From Mucilaginibacter celer (GTDB lineage: Bacteria > Bacteroidota > Bacteroidia > Sphingobacteriales > Sphingobacteriaceae), in assembly GCF_003576455.2 (NCBI RefSeq), contig NZ_CP032869.1:6076001-6140000 (forward strand): DNA of 64,000 nucleotides. The letters are read 5' to 3'. This document shows, one piece after another, positions 1 to 7,637 of the stretch. The notes beneath the pieces were generated by a model that was given only the letters and a program-made list of their open reading frames with translations, was not told the DNA's origin and did no database searches. How positions within the stretch are numbered: the first letter of the stretch is position 1; every line of letters starts with the position of its first letter. Position numbers and translations under genes: made by a program.

Positions 1-171
1 ACAAGCGTAACCATCGGTCTTTTTGTTGATGATGTGCACGCGGTAATGGAGCAGGCAAGGCAAGCCGGTGCTAAAGTTGCCTCGGAGGTACAGGATTATG
101 ATTACGGCTACCGCCAGGGCGATTTTGTTGACCCCTTTGGGCACAGGTGGATGATTGAGAAAGCGATATAG
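1..171 (+). CDS. VOC/glyoxalase-fold protein, C-terminal fragment
   Basis: The frame is open from the left edge and ends in TAG at 171, so only the last 56 residues are present. The segment reads GLFVDDVHAVMEQA followed near its end by DFVDPFGHRWMIEKAI. This is the last beta-alpha-beta module of a PhnB-like VOC (glyoxalase/bleomycin-resistance) protein, where a 'DPFGHRW' strand closes the metal or ligand cup. The real substrate cannot be told. A second VOC gene follows 51 nt downstream on the same strand, so the two may be co-transcribed. The family call is good; the function is unknown. Confidence 0.8.
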   Translation, partial: TSVTIGLFVDDVHAVMEQARQAGAKVASEVQDYDYGYRQGDFVDPFGHRWMIEKAI

Positions 172-222
172 GCGCAGAGAAGCAAGCTGTAAAAAATCAG
201 TTAACAAGATAAAACACGCAAT

Positions 223-594
223 ATGGCGAAGCAACCTACTTTCGGTAACGGCAAGATCTGCTACATCGAGATCCCGGCCATTGATATACCAACCTCGGCA
301 AAGTTTTTTGAAACTGTTTTTGGATGGAATGTGCGAACGGATAATCACGGCTTCGCGGCCTTTGATGACGTCGTCGGCGAAGTAAGCGGCATGTGGGTAA
401 CCGGCAGGGAACCAATGGGCAAGGCTGGCTTGCTGATATCTATTATGGTTGATGATGCCGCAACAGCTGTTAAATTAATAGAAGCTAACGGCGGGATAAT
501 TATTAAACCGGTAGACAAGGAATCATCCGAAATTACCGCTCACTTTACGGATCCGGCCGGTAATTTATGGGGAATTTATCAGCACGGAGGATAA
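223..594 (+). CDS. VOC family protein (glyoxalase/bleomycin-resistance fold)
   Basis: A 123-residue single VOC domain. The N-terminal part contains CYIEIPAIDI and TSAKFFETVFGW, the usual first beta strand and helix where the protein aligns itself with its substrate. The C-terminal part ends HFTDPAGNLWGIYQH, the usual closing strand. Length fits a one-domain VOC protein that works as a dimer. No confident metal triad can be assigned, so it may be a binding protein rather than an enzyme. The ATG at 223 is preferred because the domain begins about 10 residues later. It follows another VOC gene and is followed at once by a strong inverted repeat that probably ends the transcript. Confidence 0.85.
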   Translation: MAKQPTFGNGKICYIEIPAIDIPTSAKFFETVFGWNVRTDNHGFAAFDDVVGEVSGMWVTGREPMGKAGLLISIMVDDAATAVKLIEANGGIIIKPVDKESSEITAHFTDPAGNLWGIYQHGG

Positions 595-596
595 AG

Positions 597-642
597 GCAT
601 TAACGAACTGTTATACGATATTGTACAACAGTTCGTTAATGC
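597..642. terminator. Inverted repeat after the VOC genes, probable terminator
   Basis: GCATTAACGAACTGTT at 597-612 is matched exactly by its reverse complement at 627-642, a 16-bp stem. The stem can extend inward with one mismatch. There is only a weak T tract after it (TTTAATTA), so termination efficiency is uncertain. Confidence 0.6.
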
Positions 643-665
643 TTTAATTATAAACCGATCACAAT

Positions 666-1532
666 ATGTTACTGCCCCGCTATTTTAAATTTATCGGATT
701 TTTCCTGGTTATTCCCTCGCTGGTAATTGGTGTACTGTTTGAGTTTGCCGACTATGTTATCCCCTTTTTGAATTATCATGGAGGAAGGCGACGAGGCGCT
801 ATGGCGGCTATTGGCGATCACAATATGACGGATGAAATAGCAACTACTCTTTTAATCTTCGGACTGTTTTTTATTGGCCTCAGCAAGTTAAAAAACGAAA
901 ACGATCAAACACTTAAACTGAGGCTTAGCGCATTGTTTTGGGCCGTTTTAGTCGAGGGGGTTTCTGAGTCGGCATTGTTAATCGTCTTCAATTCCGGGTT
1001 ATTCCAAATTGATTTTATCCAACAATACGATACGCCTGTTCTCGTTTTCATAAACAATAACAATCTGGTTATTTTATTCATCACCTATCTATTACGATTT
1101 TACTATTTGTATTACTGTAATAAACAGAGCCCGAAGCCATACTATATTTCATTCCGCCCGTTGGTCTTAGCGGCCAAAGCAATCACCATTATATTGCTCA
1201 CCTATATCCTTGGTGCTTCATTAGATCTTATTAAAATAAAAGCGCTCGACTATGCAATTTTCATTTTATTACCGGCAATTTTGATATGGGTCGGCTCTGG
1301 CGACCAAACAAAAGGTGAGTTGATCGAGCCCATCAGGTTAAAGGCTATGCTTATAAGTGTAGGTTTTAATTATAGCTTATTTATTGTGCTAACATGGGCC
1401 GTTTACGGCATCAACTATCTTGCAGTGCAATATATTAGCATGGCTTCCGTGCCGCTTTTGTTTATTCCGCTTTTTTATTGGCTTAAATCACGGCAAAAAT
1501 CACAACCGGGAGTTACAGTTTCACTTTCGTAG
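666..1532 (+). CDS. Polytopic membrane protein of unknown function
   Basis: A 288-residue protein with about eight hydrophobic segments, near residues 9-35, 58-75, 90-113, 123-150, 163-187, 193-212, 228-248 and 253-275. Short basic or polar loops separate them, so it is an inner-membrane protein. No signal peptide cleavage site or catalytic motif is visible, and I do not recognise the family. Residues 36-55 form a polar Gly/Arg-rich loop after the first helix. The gene stands between the terminator-like repeat at 597-642 and trmD, in the same direction, with no obvious functional link to either. Confidence 0.7.
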   Translation: MLLPRYFKFIGFFLVIPSLVIGVLFEFADYVIPFLNYHGGRRRGAMAAIGDHNMTDEIATTLLIFGLFFIGLSKLKNENDQTLKLRLSALFWAVLVEGVSESALLIVFNSGLFQIDFIQQYDTPVLVFINNNNLVILFITYLLRFYYLYYCNKQSPKPYYISFRPLVLAAKAITIILLTYILGASLDLIKIKALDYAIFILLPAILIWVGSGDQTKGELIEPIRLKAMLISVGFNYSLFIVLTWAVYGINYLAVQYISMASVPLLFIPLFYWLKSRQKSQPGVTVSLS

Positions 1533-1593
1533 GCCAACTATTCCTCCCCCGCATTCGCAAATTTGATCTCCGCATATCTGCATATTGATTTAT

Positions 1594-1602
1594 TATCTTT
1601 GC
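1594..1602 (+). promoter_or_regulatory. Bacteroidota -7 box of trmD
   Basis: TATCTTTGC matches the Bacteroidota consensus TAnnTTTGC exactly. It ends two bases before the preferred trmD ATG at 1605. Transcription would start at or next to the start codon, so the mRNA would be leaderless or nearly so. No clear -33 TTG was found. Confidence 0.5.
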
Positions 1603-1604
1603 GC

Positions 1605-2288
1605 ATGCGTTTTGATATCATCTCTGTTTTGCCCGGTTTGCTCGAAAGTCCTTTTGCTCACTCAATTTTACAGCGTGCGCAAAAAAAAGGTATTTCTGAA
1701 ATTGTAGTCCATAACCTGCGCGACTATGCTACCAATAAGCAAAAAAGCGTGGATGATTATCCTTACGGCGGCGGCAGCGGCATGGTAATGACCATTCCGC
1801 CTTTTGCAGCCTGTATTGAAAAGCTAAAATCAGAACGGGAATACGACGAGATCATTTTTATGAGCCCAGATGGCGAAACCCTTAACCAGGCTATAGCCAA
1901 CCAACTCTCCATCAAAAAAAACATCATTATACTTTGCGGCCATTACAAGGGGATAGATCAGCGCATCCGTGATATTTATGTAACCCGCGAAATCTCGATA
2001 GGCGATTATGTGCTTTCGGGCGGTGAACTACCCGCCGCGGTACTGGTTGATGCCGTAGTGAGGCTCATCCCGGGCGTACTGAGCGACGAAACATCGGCCC
2101 TGTCGGATTCCTTCCAGGATGATCTCTTGGATGCCCCTGTATACACCCGCCCCGCCGACTGGAACGGCCACAAAGTGCCCGACATCCTGTTAGGCGGCAA
2201 CACCCCCGAAATAGAAAAATGGCGTCACGAACAGGCGCTGGAGCGGACGAGGCTGAGAAGGCCTGATTTGTTGGGGGAAGGTGAGTAG
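1605..2288 (+). CDS. trmD: tRNA (guanine-N1)-methyltransferase TrmD
   Basis: The 227-residue protein methylates N1 of G37 in tRNAs with G36, using S-adenosylmethionine, and prevents +1 frameshifting. It acts in the cytoplasm as a dimer with a trefoil-knot (SPOUT) fold. Visible family motifs are [10 protein letters not shown] at the N-terminus, YGGGSGMVM at residues 54-62, [11 protein letters not shown] near 112-122 and [11 protein letters not shown] near 133-143. The last two form the knotted cofactor pocket. The frame could start at a TTG at 1563, but the family begins at the ATG at 1605, which a -7 promoter box directly precedes. In many bacteria trmD is joined to rplS. Here rplS is about 1.8 kb downstream, beyond a sigma-factor operon. 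Confidence 0.95.
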   Translation: MRFDIISVLPGLLESPFAHSILQRAQKKGISEIVVHNLRDYATNKQKSVDDYPYGGGSGMVMTIPPFAACIEKLKSEREYDEIIFMSPDGETLNQAIANQLSIKKNIIILCGHYKGIDQRIRDIYVTREISIGDYVLSGGELPAAVLVDAVVRLIPGVLSDETSALSDSFQDDLLDAPVYTRPADWNGHKVPDILLGGNTPEIEKWRHEQALERTRLRRPDLLGEGE

Positions 2289-2300
2289 TTATTTTTTTGG

Positions 2301-2470
2301 TGAGTAATTGATTAGGTTGGATTAAGTGAATGGTTGTTTTGTCTGAACCGGAATTTTTAGAATTAAAGAATTTACAGAATGCTGAGCAAATTCTAAAAAT
2401 TTCAATAATTCCCCCAAATTCGAGTTCAGACAAAACAACCATTCTCCTAATCAACCACTCACCCAATCAA
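2301..2470. repeat. Long palindromic REP-like intergenic element
   Basis: A nested inverted repeat fills most of the gap after trmD. A perfect 21-bp arm at 2328-2348 is repeated in reverse complement at 2424-2444. A second perfect 13-bp pair (2352-2364 with 2389-2401) lies inside it. The outer flanks, starting near 2301 and ending near 2470, are also complementary apart from small bulges. The inner word 'TTTTTAGAATT' next to 'GTCTGAAC' resembles dispersed palindromes I remember from Bacteroidota intergenic DNA. As RNA it would be a long hairpin. It probably isolates trmD from the sigma-factor operon. Confidence 0.75.
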
Positions 2471-2507
2471 CCATTCACCCAAAAACCTTAAATTAGTTTG
2501 CAACCAA

Positions 2508-2526
2508 ATAATGCATCGTGCATTAT
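2508..2526. promoter_or_regulatory. Perfect dyad upstream of the sigma-factor gene
   Basis: ATAATGCA (2508-2515), spacer TCG, then TGCATTAT (2519-2526) form a perfect 8-bp palindrome. It lies 16 nt before the ATG at 2542 and just after a -7-like TTAGTTTGC at 2493-2501. It looks like an operator or a start-site-proximal control element. The preceding word TTGCAACCAAA recurs before the next gene at 3112. Confidence 0.45.
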
Positions 2527-2541
2527 AGTGGCATTGCAGCT

Positions 2542-3108
2542 ATGAACCCAAGCCATAACGAAGCCCAGCTTATTGAACAATGCCGAACCGATCCGGCTGC
2601 TTTCGGGCAGGTGTTTGACCGTTGGTATAAGCCGGTTTTTGGTTACGTGATGCGCCGTTGCGGCGATTACGATTTGGCCCGCGATATTGCCGCCGAAACA
2701 TTTCTGAAAGCTTTTTTAAAAATCGGTTTGTTTAAATGGAAGGGCATCAGTCTTTCAGCATGGCTTTACCGCATTGCCACCAACGAGCTTAACCAATACT
2801 ATCGCGCCAGCAAATACAAACCCGAATCGTTACAGCAACTGCTCGAAAACCCGCAGATGGAAAAACTACTGCATGACCACGCCGGCAACGAGCGCGAAAT
2901 AATAGAACAGGAACTCAAAGCCTTTGATGAATATAACCGCATCCGCCAAAACCTGCTGAAGTTGGATATCAAATACCAGGAGGTAATAGCCCTGCGCTAT
3001 TTTGAACAGAAAAGCAATACCGAAATCAGCGAGATACTGGATAAAAACGAGGGCACGGTAAAATCGCTGCTATCGCGCGGGCTTGAAAAATTAAGAAATA
3101 TGCTTTAA
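2542..3108 (+). CDS. RNA polymerase sigma factor, ECF/sigma-70 family
   Basis: A 188-residue ECF sigma factor that would direct core RNA polymerase to a specific regulon. Region 2 covers about residues 20-90 and includes DRWYKPVFGYV, DYDLARDIAAETFLKAF and AWLYRIATNEL. Region 4 covers about 125-185, with YQEVIALRYFE, TEISEILDKNEGTVKSLLSRGLEKLR forming the -35-recognising helix-turn-helix. No region 3 is present, as expected for the ECF class. A GTG at 2518 is in frame but would place the palindrome inside the gene, so the ATG at 2542 is chosen. Two small membrane proteins follow; the first may act as an anti-sigma factor, though no known zinc-finger anti-sigma motif is visible. Confidence 0.9.
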   Translation: MNPSHNEAQLIEQCRTDPAAFGQVFDRWYKPVFGYVMRRCGDYDLARDIAAETFLKAFLKIGLFKWKGISLSAWLYRIATNELNQYYRASKYKPESLQQLLENPQMEKLLHDHAGNEREIIEQELKAFDEYNRIRQNLLKLDIKYQEVIALRYFEQKSNTEISEILDKNEGTVKSLLSRGLEKLRNML

Positions 3109-3111
3109 GCA

Positions 3112-3140
3112 TTGCAACCAAAATCAATTAATGCATTATA
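3112..3140 (+). promoter_or_regulatory. Second copy of the sigma-operon leader motif
   Basis: TTGCAACCAAA at 3112-3122 followed by TAATGCATTATA at 3129-3140 repeats the arrangement found at 2498-2526 before the sigma gene. The copy lies in the 44-nt gap between the sigma gene and the next gene. It may be an internal promoter or operator. Confidence 0.4.
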
Positions 3141-3152
3141 AGGGTAATTAAC

Positions 3153-3644
3153 ATGAAAAATCAGGACGAATTTTTAAAACAAATGGAAAACCTAAAAGTA
3201 CCCGATGTAAATCCATCCCAACACCAGCAACTGGTAAAAATGGCGATTATGAATGCCAGCCGTTCTGCTGCGTTGGGCTTATGGCTGGTAATACTGCCGT
3301 GCTATTTTATGATATGCGTATTTTTATATTATTACTTCCACCCAAACACCAACTGGTTCAGTTCGATGTTTGGTGTGATGATACAGCTTGAAAAAGTGCC
3401 GTACATTAACTACACCGGCCCTATTGTACTATTTATATTGCCCGTAGTATGCATTATCATCAACCTGCTATCCATTATCCATGTTGGCGTTAAGCAAATC
3501 GACCCTAACCGGCGTATGGCTAAAGAACTCAACATCAGCATCAGGCTGAAGCTGTGGAATATTATATTAATCCTTATCAGCCTGGGTATATTATTCGCAT
3601 TTCTCGCCTTCGCCATGACAGAAAACATCTCCATTAAAAATTAA
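3153..3644 (+). CDS. Small membrane protein downstream of the ECF sigma factor
   Basis: A 163-residue protein with a polar N-terminal cytoplasmic part (residues 1-38, beginning MKNQDEFLKQMENLKV). Three hydrophobic helices follow near residues 39-62, 87-110 and 128-155. The position directly behind an ECF sigma gene and the soluble N-terminus followed by membrane spans is the layout of many anti-sigma factors. However, I see no HxxxCxxC zinc motif or known anti-sigma domain, so that role is an inference from context. It is probably co-transcribed with the sigma gene (44-nt gap) and with the next gene (6-nt gap). Confidence 0.75.
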   Translation: MKNQDEFLKQMENLKVPDVNPSQHQQLVKMAIMNASRSAALGLWLVILPCYFMICVFLYYYFHPNTNWFSSMFGVMIQLEKVPYINYTGPIVLFILPVVCIIINLLSIIHVGVKQIDPNRRMAKELNISIRLKLWNIILILISLGILFAFLAFAMTENISIKN

Positions 3645-3650
3645 ATCATC

Positions 3651-3890
3651 ATGAAACTAAACTGGTTTACCCGTAAAGGGATCATTTACCTGCCGGTATC
3701 AATAATTGGCTGGGTTATATTAACAATAGCGGTAACTTACGCGGCGATTGCCTCGGTAATTATCGGCAAACATTCAAATTCGGTGGGCGATATGCTTATC
3801 AATGCTATATTTAACCTGCTTTTAAGCGGATTGGCGTACACCCTTATCGCATACTTTACCGAGCGAAAATCGCAGCCCGGAACAGCGTAG
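3651..3890 (+). CDS. Small two-helix membrane protein
   Basis: A 79-residue protein with two hydrophobic segments, near residues 11-37 and 48-68, and a basic C-terminus (TERKSQPGTA). It starts 6 nt after the preceding membrane-protein gene, so the two and the upstream sigma factor form one operon. No family was recognised. It may be a subunit or partner of the 163-residue membrane protein. Confidence 0.65.
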   Translation: MKLNWFTRKGIIYLPVSIIGWVILTIAVTYAAIASVIIGKHSNSVGDMLINAIFNLLLSGLAYTLIAYFTERKSQPGTA

Positions 3891-4002
3891 CCATCGTGTG
3901 CAATACCCTAAAAACCGCAGATGTTTGTTAATAAAAAAACTAAATGTGGAAATTTTTAAATTTGGTTTTTATTTAATGAAAAAAATGCCTAATATTGCAA
4001 TC

Positions 4003-4025
4003 CGATTTTTACGGGCTAAAAATCG
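4003..4025 (+). promoter_or_regulatory. 5' leader hairpin of rplS
   Basis: CGATTTTT (4003-4010) and AAAAATCG (4018-4025) pair perfectly around the 7-nt loop ACGGGCT. A -7-like TAATATTGC lies at 3990-3998, so the transcript would begin almost at the hairpin, leaving about 18 nt before the ATG at 4044. L19 leaders that regulate their own gene are known in other lineages. Whether this one does so is inference. Confidence 0.5.
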
Positions 4026-4043
4026 CATTAAGAGCTTAAAATC

Positions 4044-4391
4044 ATGGATTTAGTAAAATTTGTTGAAGAGCAATCAGTAGAAAAAAAGCAGCTTCCAACC
4101 TTCAAAGCTGGTGATACTGTAAGTGTTCACTATAAAATCAGAGAAGGAAATAAAGAACGTGTTCAGGTTTACCAAGGTGTTGTTATTCAGCGCAACAGTA
4201 CTGGTGTAACTGAAACTTTTACTGTACGCAAAGTATCAAATGGTATTGGCGTTGAGCGTATCTTCCCTGTTAACTCTCCAAACATCGACAAGATTGAGGT
4301 TAACAGCGTAGGTAAAGTTCGTCGTTCAAAACTTTACTACCTGCGTGCCCTTACCGGCAAAGCTGCCCGTATCAAATCAAAACGCGTTTAA
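4044..4391 (+). CDS. rplS: 50S ribosomal protein L19
   Basis: A 115-residue protein of normal length for bL19, which sits at the 30S-50S interface of the ribosome. Family motifs are [42 protein letters not shown] and [13 protein letters not shown], in the usual order. Codon choice is noticeably biased to a few codons, as expected for an abundant ribosomal protein. It is transcribed alone from its own -7-like box (3990-3998), through a small leader hairpin, and ends in a hairpin terminator at 4424-4462. In many other bacteria it follows trmD directly. Confidence 0.97.
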   Translation: MDLVKFVEEQSVEKKQLPTFKAGDTVSVHYKIREGNKERVQVYQGVVIQRNSTGVTETFTVRKVSNGIGVERIFPVNSPNIDKIEVNSVGKVRRSKLYYLRALTGKAARIKSKRV

Positions 4392-4423
4392 TTACCTCGC
4401 TGCTTAGCAGCATATAAAAAATT

Positions 4424-4462
4424 AAAAGGCCTTTCTGAAAGCAATTTTCGGTAAGGCCTTTT
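4424..4462 (+). terminator. Rho-independent terminator of rplS
   Basis: AAAAGGCCTT at 4424-4433 pairs with AAGGCCTTTT at 4453-4462. The gap between the arms can add an inner CTGAAAG/TTTTCGG pairing. It lies 32 nt after the rplS stop codon. Confidence 0.8.
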
Positions 4463-4605
4463 GCTATGCGATGGTTTTTGAATTGCAGGTTGTTTAACGG
4501 CTTCATTTTCAGAAACACGGGATTGGCGATTAAATAATTCAATCAGAAATCTTCCGGTAGCTGACTAAGTTCAGAATAAGGGAAATCAACTCCCATTAAT
4601 AAAAA

Positions 4606-4750
4606 ATGTCATTTCGATAGAGCGACGGGGAGGTTGTGGGATGGCGCGAAAGAGAAATCTTCTACGCCATGCAAAGCGGTTATGCACGGCGTAGAAAATT
4701 TCTCCTCACTCCTTTATAGCAATTCTCCGCCGTTCGATCGAAAGGACATC
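4606..4750. repeat. Palindromic REP-like element with nested stems
   Basis: The outer arms TGTCATTTCGATAG (4607-4620) and the reverse complement near 4733-4749 are imperfectly paired. An inner pair, GAGAAATCTTCTACGCC near 4652-4668 with GGCGTAGAAAATTTCTC near 4688-4704, forms a strong stem with a small loop. The 'TGTCATTTCGA ... GAGAAATCTTCTACGCC' pattern resembles a family of dispersed repeats I recall from Sphingobacteriaceae intergenic regions. An open frame inside it (4634-4828) is not considered a gene. Confidence 0.7.
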
Positions 4751-4810
4751 AATTGTTTCCCTGCCCCGAACTTACGTTCTGTCAGGCATCGGGATAATCA
4801 CAAGAAAAAA

Positions 4811-4847
4811 GAGGCCGGTCATGACTGATGACCGGCCTCTTTTTTTT
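4811..4847. terminator. Bidirectional terminator between rplS side and TonB-type gene
   Basis: GAGGCCGGTCAT (4811-4822), loop GACTG, ATGACCGGCCTC (4828-4839), then eight T. The stem is perfect. On the minus strand the AAAAAA before the stem reads as a T run, so it can also terminate the gene ending at 4882. Confidence 0.85.
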
Positions 4848-4881
4848 GTAGCCAAGCAAACTGCCCACCGGCAACTGCTAA

Positions 4882-7329
4882 CTAATTATTCCCTTTCACC
4901 CTGCCCTTTTCATCATCGGCACCGCTGCGGTGCTGGCGCATTTTGATGGCGCTGTTGCCAAAATTATAGGTAAAGGTAAGGCGCATCACGCGGGTGTCGT
5001 TTTTCTGTTTAATAACAAAGTTATTATTAACCACCTGGCTGCTTAAATCATTGCGGCGAATATTAAAAATGTCATCGCATGATGCCTTGATGTTGAATTT
5101 CTTCTCCATAAATGATTTGCTGATGCCCATATCAACCGAATAACGCGGTCTTATTTTATAAATACCATAAGTTAAAGGTGATTGGTAGTCGCCCATCACT
5201 TCAAAACGGTAGCCTGCAAATTTAAAGGTTTGCGTAGCACGGCCCTGGAAAGCCCACTGCCCGTCGTTAAATTTTTGCCCGGCCAGCGTGTCTGATTTAA
5301 AGCCGAGGTAGAATGAAGTGAGGTTTACGTTACCTTCCCACCATTTGGTGATGGTAAAAGGTGTATTAACGTTAATGTTGTAAGCGGTTTGTGTTTGCAG
5401 GTTCTGGTGCGTTTCGAACGAGCGCTTGCCTTCGGTTAAAATCAGTTCGGTAATAGCATCGGTGGTGTGGCTGTAACCAAGGCTTACGTTAACGGTTTTA
5501 TTATAGGTATAGTTAAACTCGAAGTTTTGCGTGTATTGCGGATTAAGGAATGCGTTACCCTGCGAGTAGGTGTATGGATCCAGGTAATAAACAAATGGGT
5601 TCAGATCATCATAACCCGGGCGATCGATACGGCGGCTGTAAGAAAAACTCACCTCGTTTTTATCATTAATGGTTTGGTTGATGAATGCGCTCGGGAACCA
5701 GTTTAAATAACTCCTTTTCACCGGCGTGCTGCCAATAAGGTTACCGGTTGAACGGGTTTGCTCGGCGCGGATACCTATCTGTATAGAAAACTTTTTGAAC
5801 TGCTTGTTCAGGTTCAGGTATCCGGCGTTAATTTTTTCGTCGTAAATAAAACGGTTGGTACGCGTACTATCGTTTCTGTAGGCACCGTTAGCAAAAATTT
5901 GCGCCTGCAAATCATTATCGGTTTTAACACTGCTGAATTTTACGCCGGCTTCCAGCTTAATGGTTTTGGTAAGCGGTTTGGCATAATCGGCTTTGCCCGT
6001 ATAAATACTGATGGTTGATGGGGTTTGGTTACGCAACATCTGCGGATCGTGCTGTTTACTGCCATCCGGTAAAAAATAGTCAGTATTGTACATCGCGTTC
6101 GAGTTGTTTTTAAATTTCGAGTAATCCAGGTCAATGCTCAATTCCTGTCCGCTGGTGTCCAGTTTAAGCCTGTCGTTAAGATTAAGCGCAAAGTTTTTAT
6201 AGGTTTGGCGGATATCCGATGTGGTACGCAATGACGAATCGGCCACGCCAAATTGTTTACCTATTATAGTAGTGTTGTCGTTCAGATCTTTTCCGCTGTT
6301 GGAGTAGCCGCTTACCACAAAGCCGATGGTATGTTTAGAGGTAAGATCATAATCGGCACCGAGGCGGTAATTGTTATAATGATTAACGCTTGGCATATCC
6401 GATTTTTGGTTGAAATAGGTTTTATTGCCCAACGAATCGCTGATGATGCGGTTAATGCCTATATCGTGCCCGCGTTTGTTATCGCCCCTACTTAATGAGG
6501 TAAACACGTTAAGGTTACCTTGCTTGTGGTTAAGGTTAAGGCTGCTGTTATCGCGCCAGTACTGGCTTTTAGCCCCGCCAACAGTAATGCTGCCGTTAGT
6601 GCCCGATTGGGTATTCTTTTTCAGTTTGATGTTGATAATGCCCGAGTTACCTGCGGCATCGTACTTGGCCGATGGATTGGTAATGATCTCGATAGATTTA
6701 ATGGTATTACCATCGGTAGAGCGCAGCAGGGTAGCCAGCTGCGCTGCCGTTAGGTAAGTAAGCTTATCATTAATCATTACGGTTACGCCCTGCTTGCCTT
6801 TCAGGCTGATGTTATCATCCTTATCAACGGTAACGCCGGGGGCGCGTTCTAAAATTTCCATGGCCGTGTTGCCGGCCGCCAGTACGCTATTTTCAACGTT
6901 CATTACGGTGCGGTCAATTTTGCGTTCAACCAGGGGTTTGCTGGCGGTAATGGTTACACCTTTTAATTCGGTGGCACCCGCATGCATGTTGAGGGCCGGG
7001 GCGGTTACGTGGGTTGAGTTTTCGGCAACGGTGAAGGCCTTGCTTACGGCTTTTTTATAGCCTACAACGGTAGCCTTTATTACATAATTGCCGGCTTTAA
7101 TGTTATCAAAAACGTAAACACCGGCATCGTTGCTCAGCGCACCTTTAACCAGGGTTGAGTCGGAAGCGCGCAAAAGACTTACCGAGGCATAATCAAGCGG
7201 TTTACCCTGCTCGTTTACCAGCGAGCCTGATACCTTTGCCGCGGGCTTGGCCTGCTGGGCAAAAGATGCACTCCAACTGATAGCAACAAGCAGAAGTGTG
7301 AAAAATATGTTGTGTATGATGGATTTCAT
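4882..7329 (-). CDS. TonB-type outer-membrane beta-barrel receptor
   Basis: An 815-residue outer-membrane protein. A signal peptide covers about residues 1-24 (cut after SASFA). A carboxypeptidase-regulatory-like beta-sandwich spans about 30-115 (GSLVNEQGKPLDYASVSLLR). A plug domain at about 125-235 includes ERAPGVTVDKDDNISLKG and IEIITNPSAKYDAAGNSGII. The rest is a beta barrel ending in FTYNFG near the C-terminus. This is the 'outer membrane beta-barrel family' type, not a SusC, since no SusD gene is adjacent. Such proteins are usually TonB-driven importers; the ligand is unknown. It stands alone, with a bidirectional terminator behind it and a hairpin at 7370-7389 in its leader. Confidence 0.9.
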   Translation of the reverse strand: MKSIIHNIFFTLLLVAISWSASFAQQAKPAAKVSGSLVNEQGKPLDYASVSLLRASDSTLVKGALSNDAGVYVFDNIKAGNYVIKATVVGYKKAVSKAFTVAENSTHVTAPALNMHAGATELKGVTITASKPLVERKIDRTVMNVENSVLAAGNTAMEILERAPGVTVDKDDNISLKGKQGVTVMINDKLTYLTAAQLATLLRSTDGNTIKSIEIITNPSAKYDAAGNSGIINIKLKKNTQSGTNGSITVGGAKSQYWRDNSSLNLNHKQGNLNVFTSLSRGDNKRGHDIGINRIISDSLGNKTYFNQKSDMPSVNHYNNYRLGADYDLTSKHTIGFVVSGYSNSGKDLNDNTTIIGKQFGVADSSLRTTSDIRQTYKNFALNLNDRLKLDTSGQELSIDLDYSKFKNNSNAMYNTDYFLPDGSKQHDPQMLRNQTPSTISIYTGKADYAKPLTKTIKLEAGVKFSSVKTDNDLQAQIFANGAYRNDSTRTNRFIYDEKINAGYLNLNKQFKKFSIQIGIRAEQTRSTGNLIGSTPVKRSYLNWFPSAFINQTINDKNEVSFSYSRRIDRPGYDDLNPFVYYLDPYTYSQGNAFLNPQYTQNFEFNYTYNKTVNVSLGYSHTTDAITELILTEGKRSFETHQNLQTQTAYNINVNTPFTITKWWEGNVNLTSFYLGFKSDTLAGQKFNDGQWAFQGRATQTFKFAGYRFEVMGDYQSPLTYGIYKIRPRYSVDMGISKSFMEKKFNIKASCDDIFNIRRNDLSSQVVNNNFVIKQKNDTRVMRLTFTYNFGNSAIKMRQHRSGADDEKGRVKGNN

Positions 7330-7637
7330 TTTTTTATAGTTTTAGATTGTAAAGGCAAAGCGATGCCACAAAGAAGCGCCTGCTTCTTTTTTTGTGTTGT
7401 AAATAAGTTTTTTGCTATTCCGGCTTGTTTACCGGCTTGGGGCTTGGGTGTTTAGTATTTATGAGATATAGGCAGTTGTTTTCATTGTTTCCTTGTTTTA
7501 TGATTTAAAAATTAAGGCAAAACAATTCCACCTGGCTTTGCGCCATTTTTTTAACAGTATCGAAATTTATATTTCCGGATTACCCGGTTGGTGATTGTGT
7601 TGCTTTTTACATTAAGATGCAAAAACCGGTGCTTTGG
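7330..7637. other. Gene-free stretch upstream of the TonB-type receptor
   Basis: No gene is supported here. A hairpin, AAAGAAGC (7370-7377), loop GCCT, GCTTCTTT (7382-7389), lies about 40 nt upstream of the receptor ATG at 7329, within its likely leader. It could form in the receptor's mRNA. No exact -7 box was found on the minus strand. Confidence 0.5.

Noticed and set aside
2006-2466. Minus-strand frames covering trmD and the palindrome
   Set aside because: They are the antisense of trmD, and one ends within the palindromic element, with no recognisable protein.
4634-4828. 64-codon frame between rplS and the TonB-type gene
   Set aside because: It lies within a palindromic repeat and runs into the terminator; no protein features.
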